Part shown: positions 35,261 to 43,627 of the stretch, one piece after another | How the letters are laid out: each line of letters starts with the position of its first letter | How positions within the stretch are numbered: position 1 is the first letter of the stretch | Source of the DNA: Pedobacter sp. MR2016-24 | GTDB lineage: Bacteria; Bacteroidota; Bacteroidia; Sphingobacteriales; Sphingobacteriaceae | Reading direction: 5' to 3' | Assembly: GCF_026239655.1 (NCBI RefSeq) | Contig: NZ_JAPIVO010000005.1 | Location: 434,001-498,000 of the forward strand | Length of the DNA stretch: 64,000 nucleotides | Translations under genes and position numbers: made by a program | Notes under the pieces: generated by a model | Databases searched by the model: none | Told to the model about the DNA's origin: nothing | The model's input: the letters and a program-made list of their open reading frames with translations, nothing else

Positions 35261-36322
35261 ATGAACCAGCTGCCAGCAGATCAAACCGTTCCGGTTTCAC
35301 TTTTATCCTCCTGCTTTAACAATACTTCAGCTACTTATAAATTTTACTGGTTCTTGTCTATTCTTGAAGCTGTAGAAAAGGGGCATTATCAAATCAAAAA
35401 ACAGGGGCTTTTTGCCGGCATGGTGGCTAATGCCTGGTATACTATCAACTATTTCAACCTCTCCTTTGGTAAGCAGGATCGGTTGCAGAGAGCGATCAAA
35501 CAAATCCTGAGTTTAGAGCATATCGCTATCGATGCTAAGAAAGAACAGATCATTGAAACACTAAGCAGAACCGCGAAGCCCGATACGATAAGACACCTGA
35601 GGTATTTTGACGGAGAGGTTCCCTATCGTTTTTTGAGTCCCTGGTTTAGCAGAATTAAAGGATCGAAGCACGAGATTTACCAACTATCGCAGGATTTCAG
35701 CAATGATTGCCTCTATACGGTAAACGAACATGAAGTGATCATCAATCCTAAATGGATTGCCTATCTGACTGAAAACAGCGGTATCCTGAAAGCTTTCTGT
35801 TACTGGCATTTGTGTATCTATCTGCAGAAGCATAATCCCAATGTGCCTGATATCGCCAACAAGCTCTTTAAAAGACCACAAAGAAGTGGTTTGCTGAAAC
35901 AGCGGAAAGAGTTCTGGGATATTGTGATCAATAAGAGCGGGCCTGTTAAATGTATCTATACCGACACCTATCTCCATCTCAATGCATATGCTGTTGAACA
36001 CTTTGTGCCTTTTGCCTTTGTATCCCATGACCTGATCTGGAATCTGATCCCTGCCGATAAACGTTTCAACTCCTCAAAATCTGATAAGCTGCCCATTATG
36101 GACAAACACTTTGACGCTTATTTTGAACTGCAGGAACTGGCGATGAAAACTATATTTGACTTGTCGCCCGCCAATAAATTGCTGCAGGATTATCTAACCA
36201 TACTACCCGATTTAAATGCATTAAACAGCCTAAACAGAGAAACTTTAAAGATCAGGTTCAGGGAAAATATTCAGCCACTGATTACTATTGCCGCAAATAA
36301 TGGGTTTCAGTATATGAGCTAG
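35261..36322 (+). CDS. HNH endonuclease-domain protein
   Basis: The ATG at 35261 is preferred over an in-frame TTG at 35231 and gives 353 residues. The first 230 residues are helical and unrecognised. The C-terminal third has an HNH-type site: VEHFVPFAFVSHDLIWNLIP (about 245-264) followed by KRFNSSKSDKLP, where the His, the Asn in WNL and the NSSK-D pattern match HNH nucleases of the Cas9/McrA-like group. It probably cuts DNA or RNA. It is not next to a known restriction or abortive-infection gene, so a defence role is only a possibility. Confidence 0.78.
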   Translation: MNQLPADQTVPVSLLSSCFNNTSATYKFYWFLSILEAVEKGHYQIKKQGLFAGMVANAWYTINYFNLSFGKQDRLQRAIKQILSLEHIAIDAKKEQIIETLSRTAKPDTIRHLRYFDGEVPYRFLSPWFSRIKGSKHEIYQLSQDFSNDCLYTVNEHEVIINPKWIAYLTENSGILKAFCYWHLCIYLQKHNPNVPDIANKLFKRPQRSGLLKQRKEFWDIVINKSGPVKCIYTDTYLHLNAYAVEHFVPFAFVSHDLIWNLIPADKRFNSSKSDKLPIMDKHFDAYFELQELAMKTIFDLSPANKLLQDYLTILPDLNALNSLNRETLKIRFRENIQPLITIAANNGFQYMS

Positions 36323-36367
36323 TTACCTCCCACTGGCTGATTTGAAAAAGTTGAATTGATACTTAAG

Positions 36368-36793
36368 TTAATTGGCTATTTGGCTACGCTTATAATCCTT
36401 GATGAAATGAATCAGATTTCTTTTCTCACAATCATCCAAACTATCCAATTTTCTTTTGAAAAGTGGTGATGAGGATTCTTTATACATACCACTATGGCCA
36501 CCTATAAATATAAAATTACTTATCTTTAAACTGTCCATCGCTGCCAACTCAGTTAATGTCGGAACGTTTTCCTCAAATCTCGGAACATCACCTCTTAAAT
36601 GGCAATAACGGCATTCTCCCATTTTCGCCATAACTGCATCGCCAAATGACAGGCTCAACTGACACGAATCAATTTTGACGGCTAAAACCTTTTCATTTGT
36701 ATGATGGGAATTATTACAAGCCAGTAAGCAACAACCTATTATTATGCTACCTAAATTTCGCTTTATTGTATATAAAACCATTGGATTTATCAT
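36368..36793 (-). CDS. Cytochrome-c-like lipoprotein, CXXCH
   Basis: The 141-residue protein (an alternative ATG is at 36781) has a lipoprotein-type signal with Cys near residue 26 (CCLLACNN), a single heme-binding CRYCH at about 61-65 and a downstream Met in GHSGMYKES that could be the second iron ligand. It ends in DDCEKRNLIHFIKDYKRS. It is a small single-heme c-type cytochrome candidate facing the periplasm. Its 5' end overlaps the zincin gene by 47 bases. A paralogue of identical length lies at 51615-52040. Confidence 0.72.
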   Translation of the reverse strand: MINPMVLYTIKRNLGSIIIGCCLLACNNSHHTNEKVLAVKIDSCQLSLSFGDAVMAKMGECRYCHLRGDVPRFEENVPTLTELAAMDSLKISNFIFIGGHSGMYKESSSPLFKRKLDSLDDCEKRNLIHFIKDYKRSQIAN

Positions 36794-37538
36794 TTAAAAA
36801 GGTTCTTAACTGATTAGCTGTATTATATCCGGGATTAGAATAACTTCCTTTAGTCATATCCCGAAGATCATACATAATAAATTTATTCATTGCCGCTTTC
36901 TCATTATTTGTGATGTTACTTCCTACTCTCCCTAAATGATACATCAATCTATTCTCCATCCCTGATTCTTCCAAGTCGGGAAGACCTAATGTATGAAAGA
37001 ATTCGTGAACACCAATAAGATAGTTTTTTTCCCATTCTTTATAAATAACAGCTGCAGGTCCACCATTTTTTTTTGCAAGACCACCAGATACATATTTTCT
37101 ACCGTACATATCTGTGAAACGATGCCCAATACCATCTACTAATGCTAATACGAAATCATTGCCAGCTAACTGACTTAAGCTATTAATCTGAATCAATTTA
37201 GCAGTGTAATTAAAATTGTACTTTAAACTGTAAGTACGCTGTTTATTAGTGAATGTATTTTTGACTGAACTATACTCATAAAAAATAATCTGATCACTGT
37301 CAGCGCCACCTCGCAGCTTATTCATAATTGTTTGTTCAGATGATTTCATTAAACTTTGGATACGAAAAGCACCCAAGGTAGTCAGATCTAAAACTTTTAG
37401 TGTGATCAAAATATCGCCAGTTAAAGTTAAAAGTCCCGTCCGATTATCATTTATTTTTAGATTGCTAGCTACGATCCCCCCTGAAAGCGGTTTAGTTTGT
37501 GATGCTAATATTTCTCTCTCGAAGTTTTCTAAAAACAT
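36747..37538 (-). CDS. Zincin-like metallopeptidase without signal peptide
   Basis: The 263-residue protein contains HEFFHTLGLPD near residue 176, an extended HExxHxxGxxD zinc motif of the metzincin type, and a Met 16 residues after it (MENRLMYHLG) that could form a Met-turn. No signal peptide, membrane segment or pro-domain can be seen, so it is either intracellular, exported by another route, or lacks an original N-terminal part. Its last 47 bases overlap the cytochrome-c-like gene. The substrate is unknown. A polymorphic-toxin module is an alternative reading. Confidence 0.66.
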   Translation of the reverse strand: MFLENFEREILASQTKPLSGGIVASNLKINDNRTGLLTLTGDILITLKVLDLTTLGAFRIQSLMKSSEQTIMNKLRGGADSDQIIFYEYSSVKNTFTNKQRTYSLKYNFNYTAKLIQINSLSQLAGNDFVLALVDGIGHRFTDMYGRKYVSGGLAKKNGGPAAVIYKEWEKNYLIGVHEFFHTLGLPDLEESGMENRLMYHLGRVGSNITNNEKAAMNKFIMYDLRDMTKGSYSNPGYNTANQLRTFLNDKSNGFIYNKAKFR

Positions 37539-37601
37539 ATTTTTTTTGAATAATCATTCTATAATAATCTTGTTAAGACACTTAAATTTATACTACCCCC
37601 A

Positions 37602-38681
37602 CTACCCCCCATTTTTAATATAAACCTTAAAATTTGATCCATTTCCCAGCTCACTCTCAACTGTAATTTTGCCACCGGCCAGTTTGATGATTTCCCTGAT
37701 CAGGTAAAGTCCGATACCCGATCCATCTACATCCAATGCAATCCTTTCATACTTGGTGAAGATCTTTTCAAAGTCTTGCTCAGCAATGCCCCGGCCATTA
37801 TCCACTACTGTAATAACGGTGAAATCCTCTTCCTGAGAAACGTCAATAAGGATTTTAAGCGGACGATTAATGTCGCGGTATTTGATTGCATTATTAATCA
37901 GGTTGTAAAGAATACTGCGCAACTTACGGCGCACAAAGATAATCTCCGACTGGTTTATTTTGCTTTTGATTACCGTACCCGATTCTAATATTTGCGGGGC
38001 CAGGGTTAGCCTCACATCTTCCAAGATATGCTCAAAATTCAACAGCTCTTCCACCGCTTTATAACGGTTATTAAACTGGCGGGAGTCGGTCAGGTCATGG
38101 ATAATGTCCTTCATCTTCAACAAACTGTTCTCCACCTTTTCCAGTAAAACAGGAAACCTGGCCATACCTTTTTCAGGAATCTTCTTCAGCATCTCAATAG
38201 TGAGACCCAAACTTGTCAGCGGCGTTTTGATATCGTGGGAAATGGTATCCAATAAAAGTTCATGCTCCGATATCAGCTTTTCCTGCTCCTTCAGATCGCG
38301 GATCCTGGAGGTAATATCCACAAAGGTGATGATCACTCCATTCGTCCTGCTTCCTTTTTCAATAATATAAGGCAGGATATTCATCTGGAACCAACGGAGG
38401 TCTGTCGTCTGAATCTCTTTCTCCAGAATATCACCAGTAGTAATTACTTGCTGGATATTCTCCATAATGCTATGAAAACGAAAGTTGTCTCTGATGTCTT
38501 CTATAGAACGGCCAACATCATCTAAACGCAGATTAAATTGCTTCATTGCCGGTGGTGTGAACTTCCGCAAAACCATGTTGGCATCTACAAAGAGCTGCGG
38601 GATAATGGTATTCCTGAAATAGTTTTCCAGCTCGTCGTTGAGTTCAATCAGCGCACTGATTTGCTGCGTTTTATTCTCCAT
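37602..38681 (-). CDS. PAS-domain sensor histidine kinase
   Basis: The 359-residue soluble kinase has a PAS-like domain (about 20-135, LFVDANMVLRKFTPPAMKQF), a HisKA helix pair with SHDIKTPLTSLGL (His near residue 153), and an ATPase domain with N-box LRSILYNLINNAIKYRD, G1 VVDNGRGIAEQDFE and G2 GSGIGLYLIREI. No membrane segment is found. It belongs to the CheR-methyltransferase-associated PAS kinase type often seen in Bacteroidota. It is 67 bases downstream of an ECF sigma gene on the same strand. Confidence 0.93.
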   Translation of the reverse strand: MENKTQQISALIELNDELENYFRNTIIPQLFVDANMVLRKFTPPAMKQFNLRLDDVGRSIEDIRDNFRFHSIMENIQQVITTGDILEKEIQTTDLRWFQMNILPYIIEKGSRTNGVIITFVDITSRIRDLKEQEKLISEHELLLDTISHDIKTPLTSLGLTIEMLKKIPEKGMARFPVLLEKVENSLLKMKDIIHDLTDSRQFNNRYKAVEELLNFEHILEDVRLTLAPQILESGTVIKSKINQSEIIFVRRKLRSILYNLINNAIKYRDINRPLKILIDVSQEEDFTVITVVDNGRGIAEQDFEKIFTKYERIALDVDGSGIGLYLIREIIKLAGGKITVESELGNGSNFKVYIKNGG

Positions 38682-38748
38682 AAGCTTTCGAAAAGATTAT
38701 ATTCTGTCCTTTCGCGACCAAGGTAATGATATTGCATCAAACTATTTG

Positions 38749-39258
38749 CTAATTGATTTTATACATCTTTAACGTATCCTGCAATAATTTTCTGGCTACA
38801 TGAATCCGCGTTTTTACCGTTCCAAGGGGAATATTAAGTTCTGCTGCAATTTCATGGTATTTATAGCCTTCAAAAAATTTAATAAAAGGTACTGAATAGG
38901 CAGGAGAAAGCTGATTAAAAGCTTTGTGGATGTCTTCATTGATAAAGCTGTTTGTACCAGTATTAGAACTGGCGCTATTTATTAGCTGAAAAGATAACAG
39001 ATCAGTAGTTGTGTCAATCACTTTATCACGTAGTCCCTGTCTTCTGTAATCATTGATGAAAGTATTCCTCATAATCGTATACAACCAGGCTTTTAAATTC
39101 GTACCTTCTTTATACAGGTTTTCGTAACGAATCGCCTTAAGGAAAGTATCCTGAACCAGATCATTGGCATCGTCTTCATTCCTGGTAAAAGCCAAAGCAA
39201 ATTTAGAAAGTGACGATTTATGCGAGTTGATGTCGAAATTAAGGGATATGTTTTTCAT
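38749..39258 (-). CDS. ECF RNA polymerase sigma factor
   Basis: The ATG at 39258 (MKNISLNFD) gives 169 residues; an in-frame start 36 bases upstream gives an unlikely hydrophobic tail. Region 2 is visible as FTRNEDDANDLVQDTFLKAI with AWLYTIMRNTFINDYRR, and region 4 as LSPAYSVPFIKFFEGYKYHEIAAELNIPLGTVKTRIHVAR. It directs RNA polymerase to a small regulon. No anti-sigma is adjacent; a PAS kinase follows on the same strand. Confidence 0.93.
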   Translation of the reverse strand: MKNISLNFDINSHKSSLSKFALAFTRNEDDANDLVQDTFLKAIRYENLYKEGTNLKAWLYTIMRNTFINDYRRQGLRDKVIDTTTDLLSFQLINSASSNTGTNSFINEDIHKAFNQLSPAYSVPFIKFFEGYKYHEIAAELNIPLGTVKTRIHVARKLLQDTLKMYKIN

Positions 39259-39775
39259 AGGTAAATAGATTAAAATTAGCAATGGTAGTTGCATTTTTCG
39301 TATATCAATATGTGTACCAACTGCACAATCAGCGCTCTATATTCCCTTGTGTTATAAATCCAGATATCTCCTCTTTACGCTGTCTGATTCACTCTTAATA
39401 TTGCTCACAGATGGTCTAAAGGCATTATTAACAGGAATTAATTACCTGAAAAATAGTGGATTTTATTAAATCTATTTGTGTAACCCGCAGTTTTGAAAAG
39501 GGAAAATAAACGTGTTTGTTCATCAGGACAATTGTCCAAAATACCTTAATCCTGTAAAAAACAGCAACACCGTTAATCAATTTGACCAAACAGAATGTTG
39601 AAAACAGAAAAATTTGCACTTGATAAATAAGTAAGGGCCCTGTACCCCTACAGAGCCCTTTTTCAGATTTCAGGTCTGAGAAATGAGGAACTTAAACTTA
39701 GCAATTAAGTATTTAATTTGCAAGCGTATAAACCACGGTTTTGATTATTTTTGAAGGCCGGAATACTATTGCTGT
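39259..39775. other. Intergenic region with one hairpin
   Basis: About 515 bases lie between the sigma gene start and the 67-residue gene's stop. Apart from the hairpin at 39633-39665 and the presumed sigma-gene promoter on the right, I see nothing gene-like; the 63-codon frame at 39428-39619 has no protein-like character. Confidence 0.5.
39633..39665. terminator. Hairpin terminator
   Basis: AAGGGC (39633-39638) pairs with GCCCTT (39655-39660), and CTGTA pairs with TACAG inside around a CCCC loop, with one C/A mismatch. It is followed by T residues on the + strand. It lies 111 bases past the stop of the 67-residue gene on the - strand and could serve as its terminator. Confidence 0.65.
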
Positions 39776-39979
39776 TCAGGCTTCAAGCGGATATAGTTTT
39801 CTTAAGATAATCTTGCGTTCAATCGACCTTTTAGTTTCCGATTGAATGAGCGATTCCAATTCTATAAGGGTTGCATCTTTCATGCATTCCCAGAGTTTGA
39901 GCGCCAGTTCACGACTACCTTTCGGTAAATTGGTAATGGCTTGGTTGATGAGTTCAGACGGTTTATCATTTGTTTTCAT
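39776..39979 (-). CDS. Small helical hypothetical protein, 67 aa
   Basis: An all-helical, charged 67-residue protein with no signal peptide and no recognised family. Segments such as SRELALKLWECMKDATLIEL and SETKRSIERKIILRKLYP fit two amphipathic helices. It begins with ATG and is bounded by a terminator downstream and the XRE gene upstream, on the same strand. A real gene is likely. Confidence 0.55.
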   Translation of the reverse strand: MKTNDKPSELINQAITNLPKGSRELALKLWECMKDATLIELESLIQSETKRSIERKIILRKLYPLEA

Positions 39980-40191
39980 ATATATCCTCTATTAAACCTT
40001 TTCCGGCGTTTTACAGTAAAATGGAAAAGGGAAATAATGATTATTACGCAACATACTTGTTACACATTCTATATTGGTAACGCAGTAATTGCTGATATAT
40101 GATATTTGTCTACGTTATTTTTTAATTTAATGTACATGATCTGACAAAGAAATATGTCCAGACAGCAATTTTTTGCCGATGATGCTGTTCA

Positions 40192-40563
40192 TCATCCCAG
40201 TCTCTCGCGGTTGAGATTTTCAAGCTCTTCATAGAGGTCAATTAACTTTCTTTGAATTTTGATAATGTCCTGCTCTCGCTGCGCTATAGTTGCTTTTAAG
40301 TTTGTAATTATCGTTAACTGTGTCTTAGTATCTAATCCTTTTTCTTTCACTCCGAATGACAATTCTGCAACCGGGACTTCAAATAAGTTAGCAATTTGCT
40401 TTAAACGCGCCGTATTTATATCAGTGATCCCCGTTTCAATTTTAGAAAATGCCGGTATGGAAATACCAAGCCGGACAGCAACGTCACGTTGAGTCCAGTT
40501 CTGCTTTAATCTGAGCTCCTTAACTTTCTTACCAATTGCGTTATTAAAATTTTCTTTTTCCAT
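40192..40563 (-). CDS. XRE family transcriptional regulator with C-terminal coiled coil
   Basis: The 123-residue protein has a classic HTH_3 domain (about 10-66: VKELRLKQNWTQRDVAVRLG, ISIPAFSKIETGITDINTAR, LFEVPVAELSF) and a C-terminal coiled coil (about 85-120) rich in Q, K and E, probably for dimerisation. It represses or activates an unknown target, perhaps itself. A 531-base gap with a palindrome lies upstream. Confidence 0.9.
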   Translation of the reverse strand: MEKENFNNAIGKKVKELRLKQNWTQRDVAVRLGISIPAFSKIETGITDINTARLKQIANLFEVPVAELSFGVKEKGLDTKTQLTIITNLKATIAQREQDIIKIQRKLIDLYEELENLNRERLG

Positions 40564-41094
40564 ACGAAAAGTTTTATTGATACAGATACTACAAAAAATT
40601 CAAACGCAAGGTACATATTTTTATAAAAATTAAAAATTTTAGTAAGGTTTGATATTTAATGTTAAAAACACAAAAATTGTTCATCGTTGGACAATAGCCA
40701 CTACTGTTCTATTCGCATAGATTCATCTTCAAATTGCTGACGAACACAATTAGCGTTGTTTTTCTGCAAGTTGATCCTGAATAAAAAAACATACCTGAAA
40801 GTTTTTTTACCCATTTTGATATGGATTACAACTCTTAAAGAAGGCCCAACATATCTTCCTGATTAAAGAAGCTATCATTTAAAGGTGATCCTGCGGTAGT
40901 AACTAACGCAGGATAACTAATTTCTGAATGTTATATATTTTCATTCAGCTTTTGGATTTGTAAAATCGTGATGATTTCCATAAAGTTATCACAATGCTGC
41001 AACAGGGAGTCATGCACTTGCTTTAAATGCGACGGAAGGCTTAAGTGATGGGTAAGAAAACAATTTACTTATTTCTAACGTTTTAAGCCATAAC
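40564..41094. other. Intergenic region between XRE gene and exported protein gene
   Basis: The 531 bases are AT-rich near the XRE start and hold one near-perfect palindrome (see 40888-40914). I found no convincing open frame or RNA gene; promoters for both flanking genes must lie here. Confidence 0.5.
40888..40914. repeat. 27-bp near-perfect palindrome
   Basis: ATCCTGCG (40888-40895) pairs with CGCAGGAT (40907-40914) and TAGT with ACTA inside, separated by single unpaired bases. No T run follows, so it may be an operator rather than a terminator. It lies between the XRE gene and the exported-protein gene. Confidence 0.55.
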
Positions 41095-41496
41095 ATGTAT
41101 ATCAGTATGATCTATAGAACTAAGCTTCTTATGCTTTTCACAATCTGCTTACTAAGTCTTGGTGCAGCAAAATTAACAGCACAGGAAATCAGAGCAAACA
41201 ATCCCAAAGAGAAAAAAGTTCTTTTGCTTATCGCAGCTCTGCCAGAGGTGAAGGAACGGGCAGCTCATATCAAGCGTGTAAGTCAGGGAAAAAACCAGAT
41301 TACCCTGATGGTGAGTGCCGAGCCGGAATTATCGATCCCCTACTATCAGGTCAATGTAAATGACAATGCCCCAAGCTATAAAAACTATTACCAATTTGCA
41401 GTAGATCCCAAAACTTATGAGATTTTCTACTATGATGCAGTAAAAAACCGTCAATATACTTTGGCTGAGTGGAGAAAGATCAGGAAACAGCAATAA
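41095..41496 (+). CDS. Exported hypothetical protein, 133 aa
   Basis: A signal peptide is clear from either the ATG at 41095 or the one at 41107 (MIYRTKLLMLFTICLL, cleavage near KLTAQE). The mature part of about 100 residues contains YYQVNVNDNAPSYKNYYQFA and VDPKTYEIFYYDAVKNRQY, which looks like a single alpha/beta domain similar in size to PepSY-type modules, but I cannot assign the family. It is probably periplasmic. It precedes a small membrane protein gene by 42 bases. Confidence 0.72.
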   Translation: MYISMIYRTKLLMLFTICLLSLGAAKLTAQEIRANNPKEKKVLLLIAALPEVKERAAHIKRVSQGKNQITLMVSAEPELSIPYYQVNVNDNAPSYKNYYQFAVDPKTYEIFYYDAVKNRQYTLAEWRKIRKQQ

Positions 41497-41538
41497 GCCT
41501 GCTAACATTTGTGTACGGTGGATTATACAGTGAGGGCA

Positions 41539-41943
41539 ATGAATAAAAGAGAATCAACAATTATCTTAGGCTTCTTACTGCTGCTCTTAATCCCGGTTCT
41601 ATGGCTAACTTATGAGTCAGTCAGTAAAATAAGTACTGTGTTTATCTTCCATCGCAATGATTATGTGATCACCCAATCTATGCTTACCAAAAACGTATGT
41701 AAAAAATACGGTGGAGGGGCCCGGTTTGACATCAATTATAAAGGCGATACGGTTGAGGGCAGTGACGGGTGCCGCTTATTGGCGGATAAGGGTGATTTTG
41801 TGAAGATTTACTTCAATAAGAATAACCTTTATGATAATGGAATCGTGAAAGAATTGATCACCCTATGTTGTGGACGTATATTTTTACTTTTTGTATTAAG
41901 CATTCTGTTTTTTAAGAGAGTGACTAAATACCATCATCTCTAG
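41539..41943 (+). CDS. Small membrane protein, two helices; 3' end disrupted by repeat
   Basis: From the ATG at 41539 (an upstream TTG is less likely) the protein has 134 residues. Membrane helices occupy about 7-25 and 110-128, with an extracytoplasmic beta-rich loop (KKYGGGARFDINYKGDTVEG) between. The family resembles small DUF3592-like proteins but I am not certain. Its last codons overlap the left copy of a 19-bp direct repeat. The right copy, at 42970, continues in the same frame with an alternative tail (YRKLSPARPD), so the original C-terminus may have been displaced. Confidence 0.66.
   Translation: MNKRESTIILGFLLLLLIPVLWLTYESVSKISTVFIFHRNDYVITQSMLTKNVCKKYGGGARFDINYKGDTVEGSDGCRLLADKGDFVKIYFNKNNLYDNGIVKELITLCCGRIFLLFVLSILFFKRVTKYHHL
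41914..41932 (+). repeat. 19-bp direct repeat, left copy
   Basis: AAGAGAGTGACTAAATACC occurs here, in the last codons of the small membrane protein gene, and again exactly at 42970-42988, in the same orientation. The two copies flank a 1-kb segment with two hypothetical genes. Confidence 0.85.
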
Positions 41944-42061
41944 TATAAAATTCGAATGATGTCTCCGATATAATGCTTTAATAATCCCCTTTGTTACTAT
42001 TATTGGGATTTTTATTAAACTATTTAATTCATTATCTTTGTAGTATATAACAAGCGTGGTT

Positions 42062-42340
42062 ATGGCAACATCAAAGGCATTTAAAAACAAGGTATCCAGT
42101 AAACGTAACCCATCTGCGAAGATGAATACGGCGGCTGTGGGCAATGCTTGGTTATACGGAAATCCTATTGGTATTTCTCACAATTCCAGATTGAGACAGC
42201 TTATACCTAAAAGTGCTGCAGCTATAAAAGTAGTTGTTCTACAAATCAATTCTAACTTAGATAAAATAGCCACAGGACCGTTAAATGATAAAGCTTCTGC
42301 TGCCAAAAGTATGTTTGCAAAATATCGCAAACATCACTAG
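42062..42340 (+). CDS. Small basic hypothetical protein, 92 aa
   Basis: The ATG at 42062 is preferred over a GTG 6 bases earlier. The protein is strongly basic (KAFKNKVSSKRNPSAK at the N-terminus, MFAKYRKHH at the end), soluble and unrecognised; the middle NAWLYGNPIGISHNSRLRQL has no clear motif. It lies inside the segment bounded by 19-bp repeats and converges with the DUF6934-like gene 2 bases away. A nucleic-acid-binding role would fit its charge but is not shown. Confidence 0.6.
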   Translation: MATSKAFKNKVSSKRNPSAKMNTAAVGNAWLYGNPIGISHNSRLRQLIPKSAAAIKVVVLQINSNLDKIATGPLNDKASAAKSMFAKYRKHH

Positions 42341-42342
42341 CA

Positions 42343-42801
42343 CTATTTTCTGGTAAATATTAATGCAGTGTAGTTTTTACCAATTTGAAAAGTTTCTCTA
42401 ACTAATATCTCATCATATTTGTCTATAATAAGGCCCTCAATAAAGAAGGTTTTTATCAGAATTTCCAGATACCTATTTACACCCATTTGATATTTTCTAG
42501 AGCGCACGGTATTACTTCCTCGAAAGTAAATTTTTCTTTCAGGGAATCTTTCGCTGTATATCAATCCTATATATGCAACTGTTTCCAATACTGTGTCCAT
42601 ATCACCGTTTTTGGATTCACTATTAAAGTCTTGTGTTCCATCTTTCAATACTGTACATAGTGCCAAATTATATAGTTGCTCAGACTCATCAATGAGATCG
42701 AATATTGCTCTTTTTTTGAGAGAGTTCTTGCCAACACTCTCAAAATCAAAGATCTGAAAATTGCTAGATGTTTCTAAGTTCAGATATGGATTTATTGACA
42801 T
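42343..42801 (-). CDS. DUF6934-like hypothetical protein
   Basis: The 152-residue protein has the layout I associate with DUF6934: FDFESVGKNSLKKRAIFDLI at the N-terminus, then GDMDTVLETVAYIGLIYSERFP and YFRGSNTVRSRKYQMGVNRYLEIL. No signal peptide or membrane segment is present. The function of the family is unknown to me. It lies in the repeat-bounded segment and is convergent with the basic 92-residue gene, so the two are not an operon. Confidence 0.7.
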   Translation of the reverse strand: MSINPYLNLETSSNFQIFDFESVGKNSLKKRAIFDLIDESEQLYNLALCTVLKDGTQDFNSESKNGDMDTVLETVAYIGLIYSERFPERKIYFRGSNTVRSRKYQMGVNRYLEILIKTFFIEGLIIDKYDEILVRETFQIGKNYTALIFTRK

Positions 42802-42969
42802 TCAACAAATATACCCAACGCAGAGACACAATTAGTAATTTAAAAGATATTTAATTAATCAAAATAAACATAATAAGGAATCAATTAGAATGAAACCCAC
42901 TCAATTATAGAATAAATGAATTATCTACACGATCAAATACTTCCCAATGACCTTTAAATAGATTTTCGA

Positions 42970-42988
42970 AAGAGAGTGACTAAATACC
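42970..42988 (+). repeat. 19-bp direct repeat, right copy
   Basis: An exact second copy of the repeat at 41914-41932. It lies 6 bases before the stop of the leftward DinB-like gene, and in the + direction it can be read in frame as RVTKY followed by RKLSPARPD and a stop, matching the end of the membrane protein at 41539. Confidence 0.85.
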
Positions 42989-42994
42989 GCAAGC

Positions 42995-43534
42995 TCAGCC
43001 CTGCAAGGCCAGATTAATATGCGCCAAATGGTGTTTCAAATGCCAGGCCGACATCGCAACAGCCTGTGCCTGATTAATATCAAATGCCCTTAGCGGATGA
43101 AAATATGCGATTTGCAACTGCTCATCAGATAACGACCTGATCAGATATACATACCTTTTAGTGATACCTTCAAGCATCAGTAATGAATCTTCAATAGGCG
43201 CATGACTTCCATCCGGTGTACTTACCCACCCGTCCATATTAATCAGCGTCACCTCCTGGTAGTCCGACTCGGTTAAAGCTCTTTTCATGCGTAAAAAGTG
43301 GAGTAACTGAATATCTGCAACATGATGAATTAACTGCTGAATGTTCCAGCTTGCCGGACGATAGGTTTTGGAGAAATCCTCTATCTGTATAGAGCCTGCA
43401 AGCTTTTTATATGCAGCAGGTGCATTTTCTATATCTTTTATAAGTGAATTAAATTCATCAGCACCGTATGCGTCTTTTTTTACAAAAGCGCCTATAGGGA
43501 ATTTGAAGAGATCAAGGTTAGCGGGATTTACCAT
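42995..43534 (-). CDS. DinB/YfiT-like metal-dependent protein
   Basis: The 179-residue protein belongs to the DinB_2/YfiT group: a four-helix bundle with three metal-binding His, seen as HHVADIQ (about 66-67) and WHLKHHLAH near the C-terminus. RPASWNIQQLIHHVADIQLL and MDGWVSTPDGSH are typical of the YfiT subgroup, which includes thiol transferases. The substrate here is unknown. The gene is separate from its neighbours, with short gaps on both sides. Confidence 0.86.
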   Translation of the reverse strand: MVNPANLDLFKFPIGAFVKKDAYGADEFNSLIKDIENAPAAYKKLAGSIQIEDFSKTYRPASWNIQQLIHHVADIQLLHFLRMKRALTESDYQEVTLINMDGWVSTPDGSHAPIEDSLLMLEGITKRYVYLIRSLSDEQLQIAYFHPLRAFDINQAQAVAMSAWHLKHHLAHINLALQG

Positions 43535-43627
43535 GTGCTAAAACTAGCATCAATTTTTATAGATGAAATCATGGCTTCGTCAAATTGTTACAATACCGCT
43601 CAATAAGTATATACTTTCCTGATAGGG

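Noticed and set aside
39428..39619. 63-codon frame on the - strand next to the hairpin at 39633
   Set aside because: Its hydrophobic and basic composition does not resemble a signal peptide or membrane protein, and there is no neighbour that suggests a function; treated as noise.
42062..42801. Toxin-antitoxin pair
   Set aside because: The two genes are convergent, so they are not in one operon, and neither matches a known toxin.
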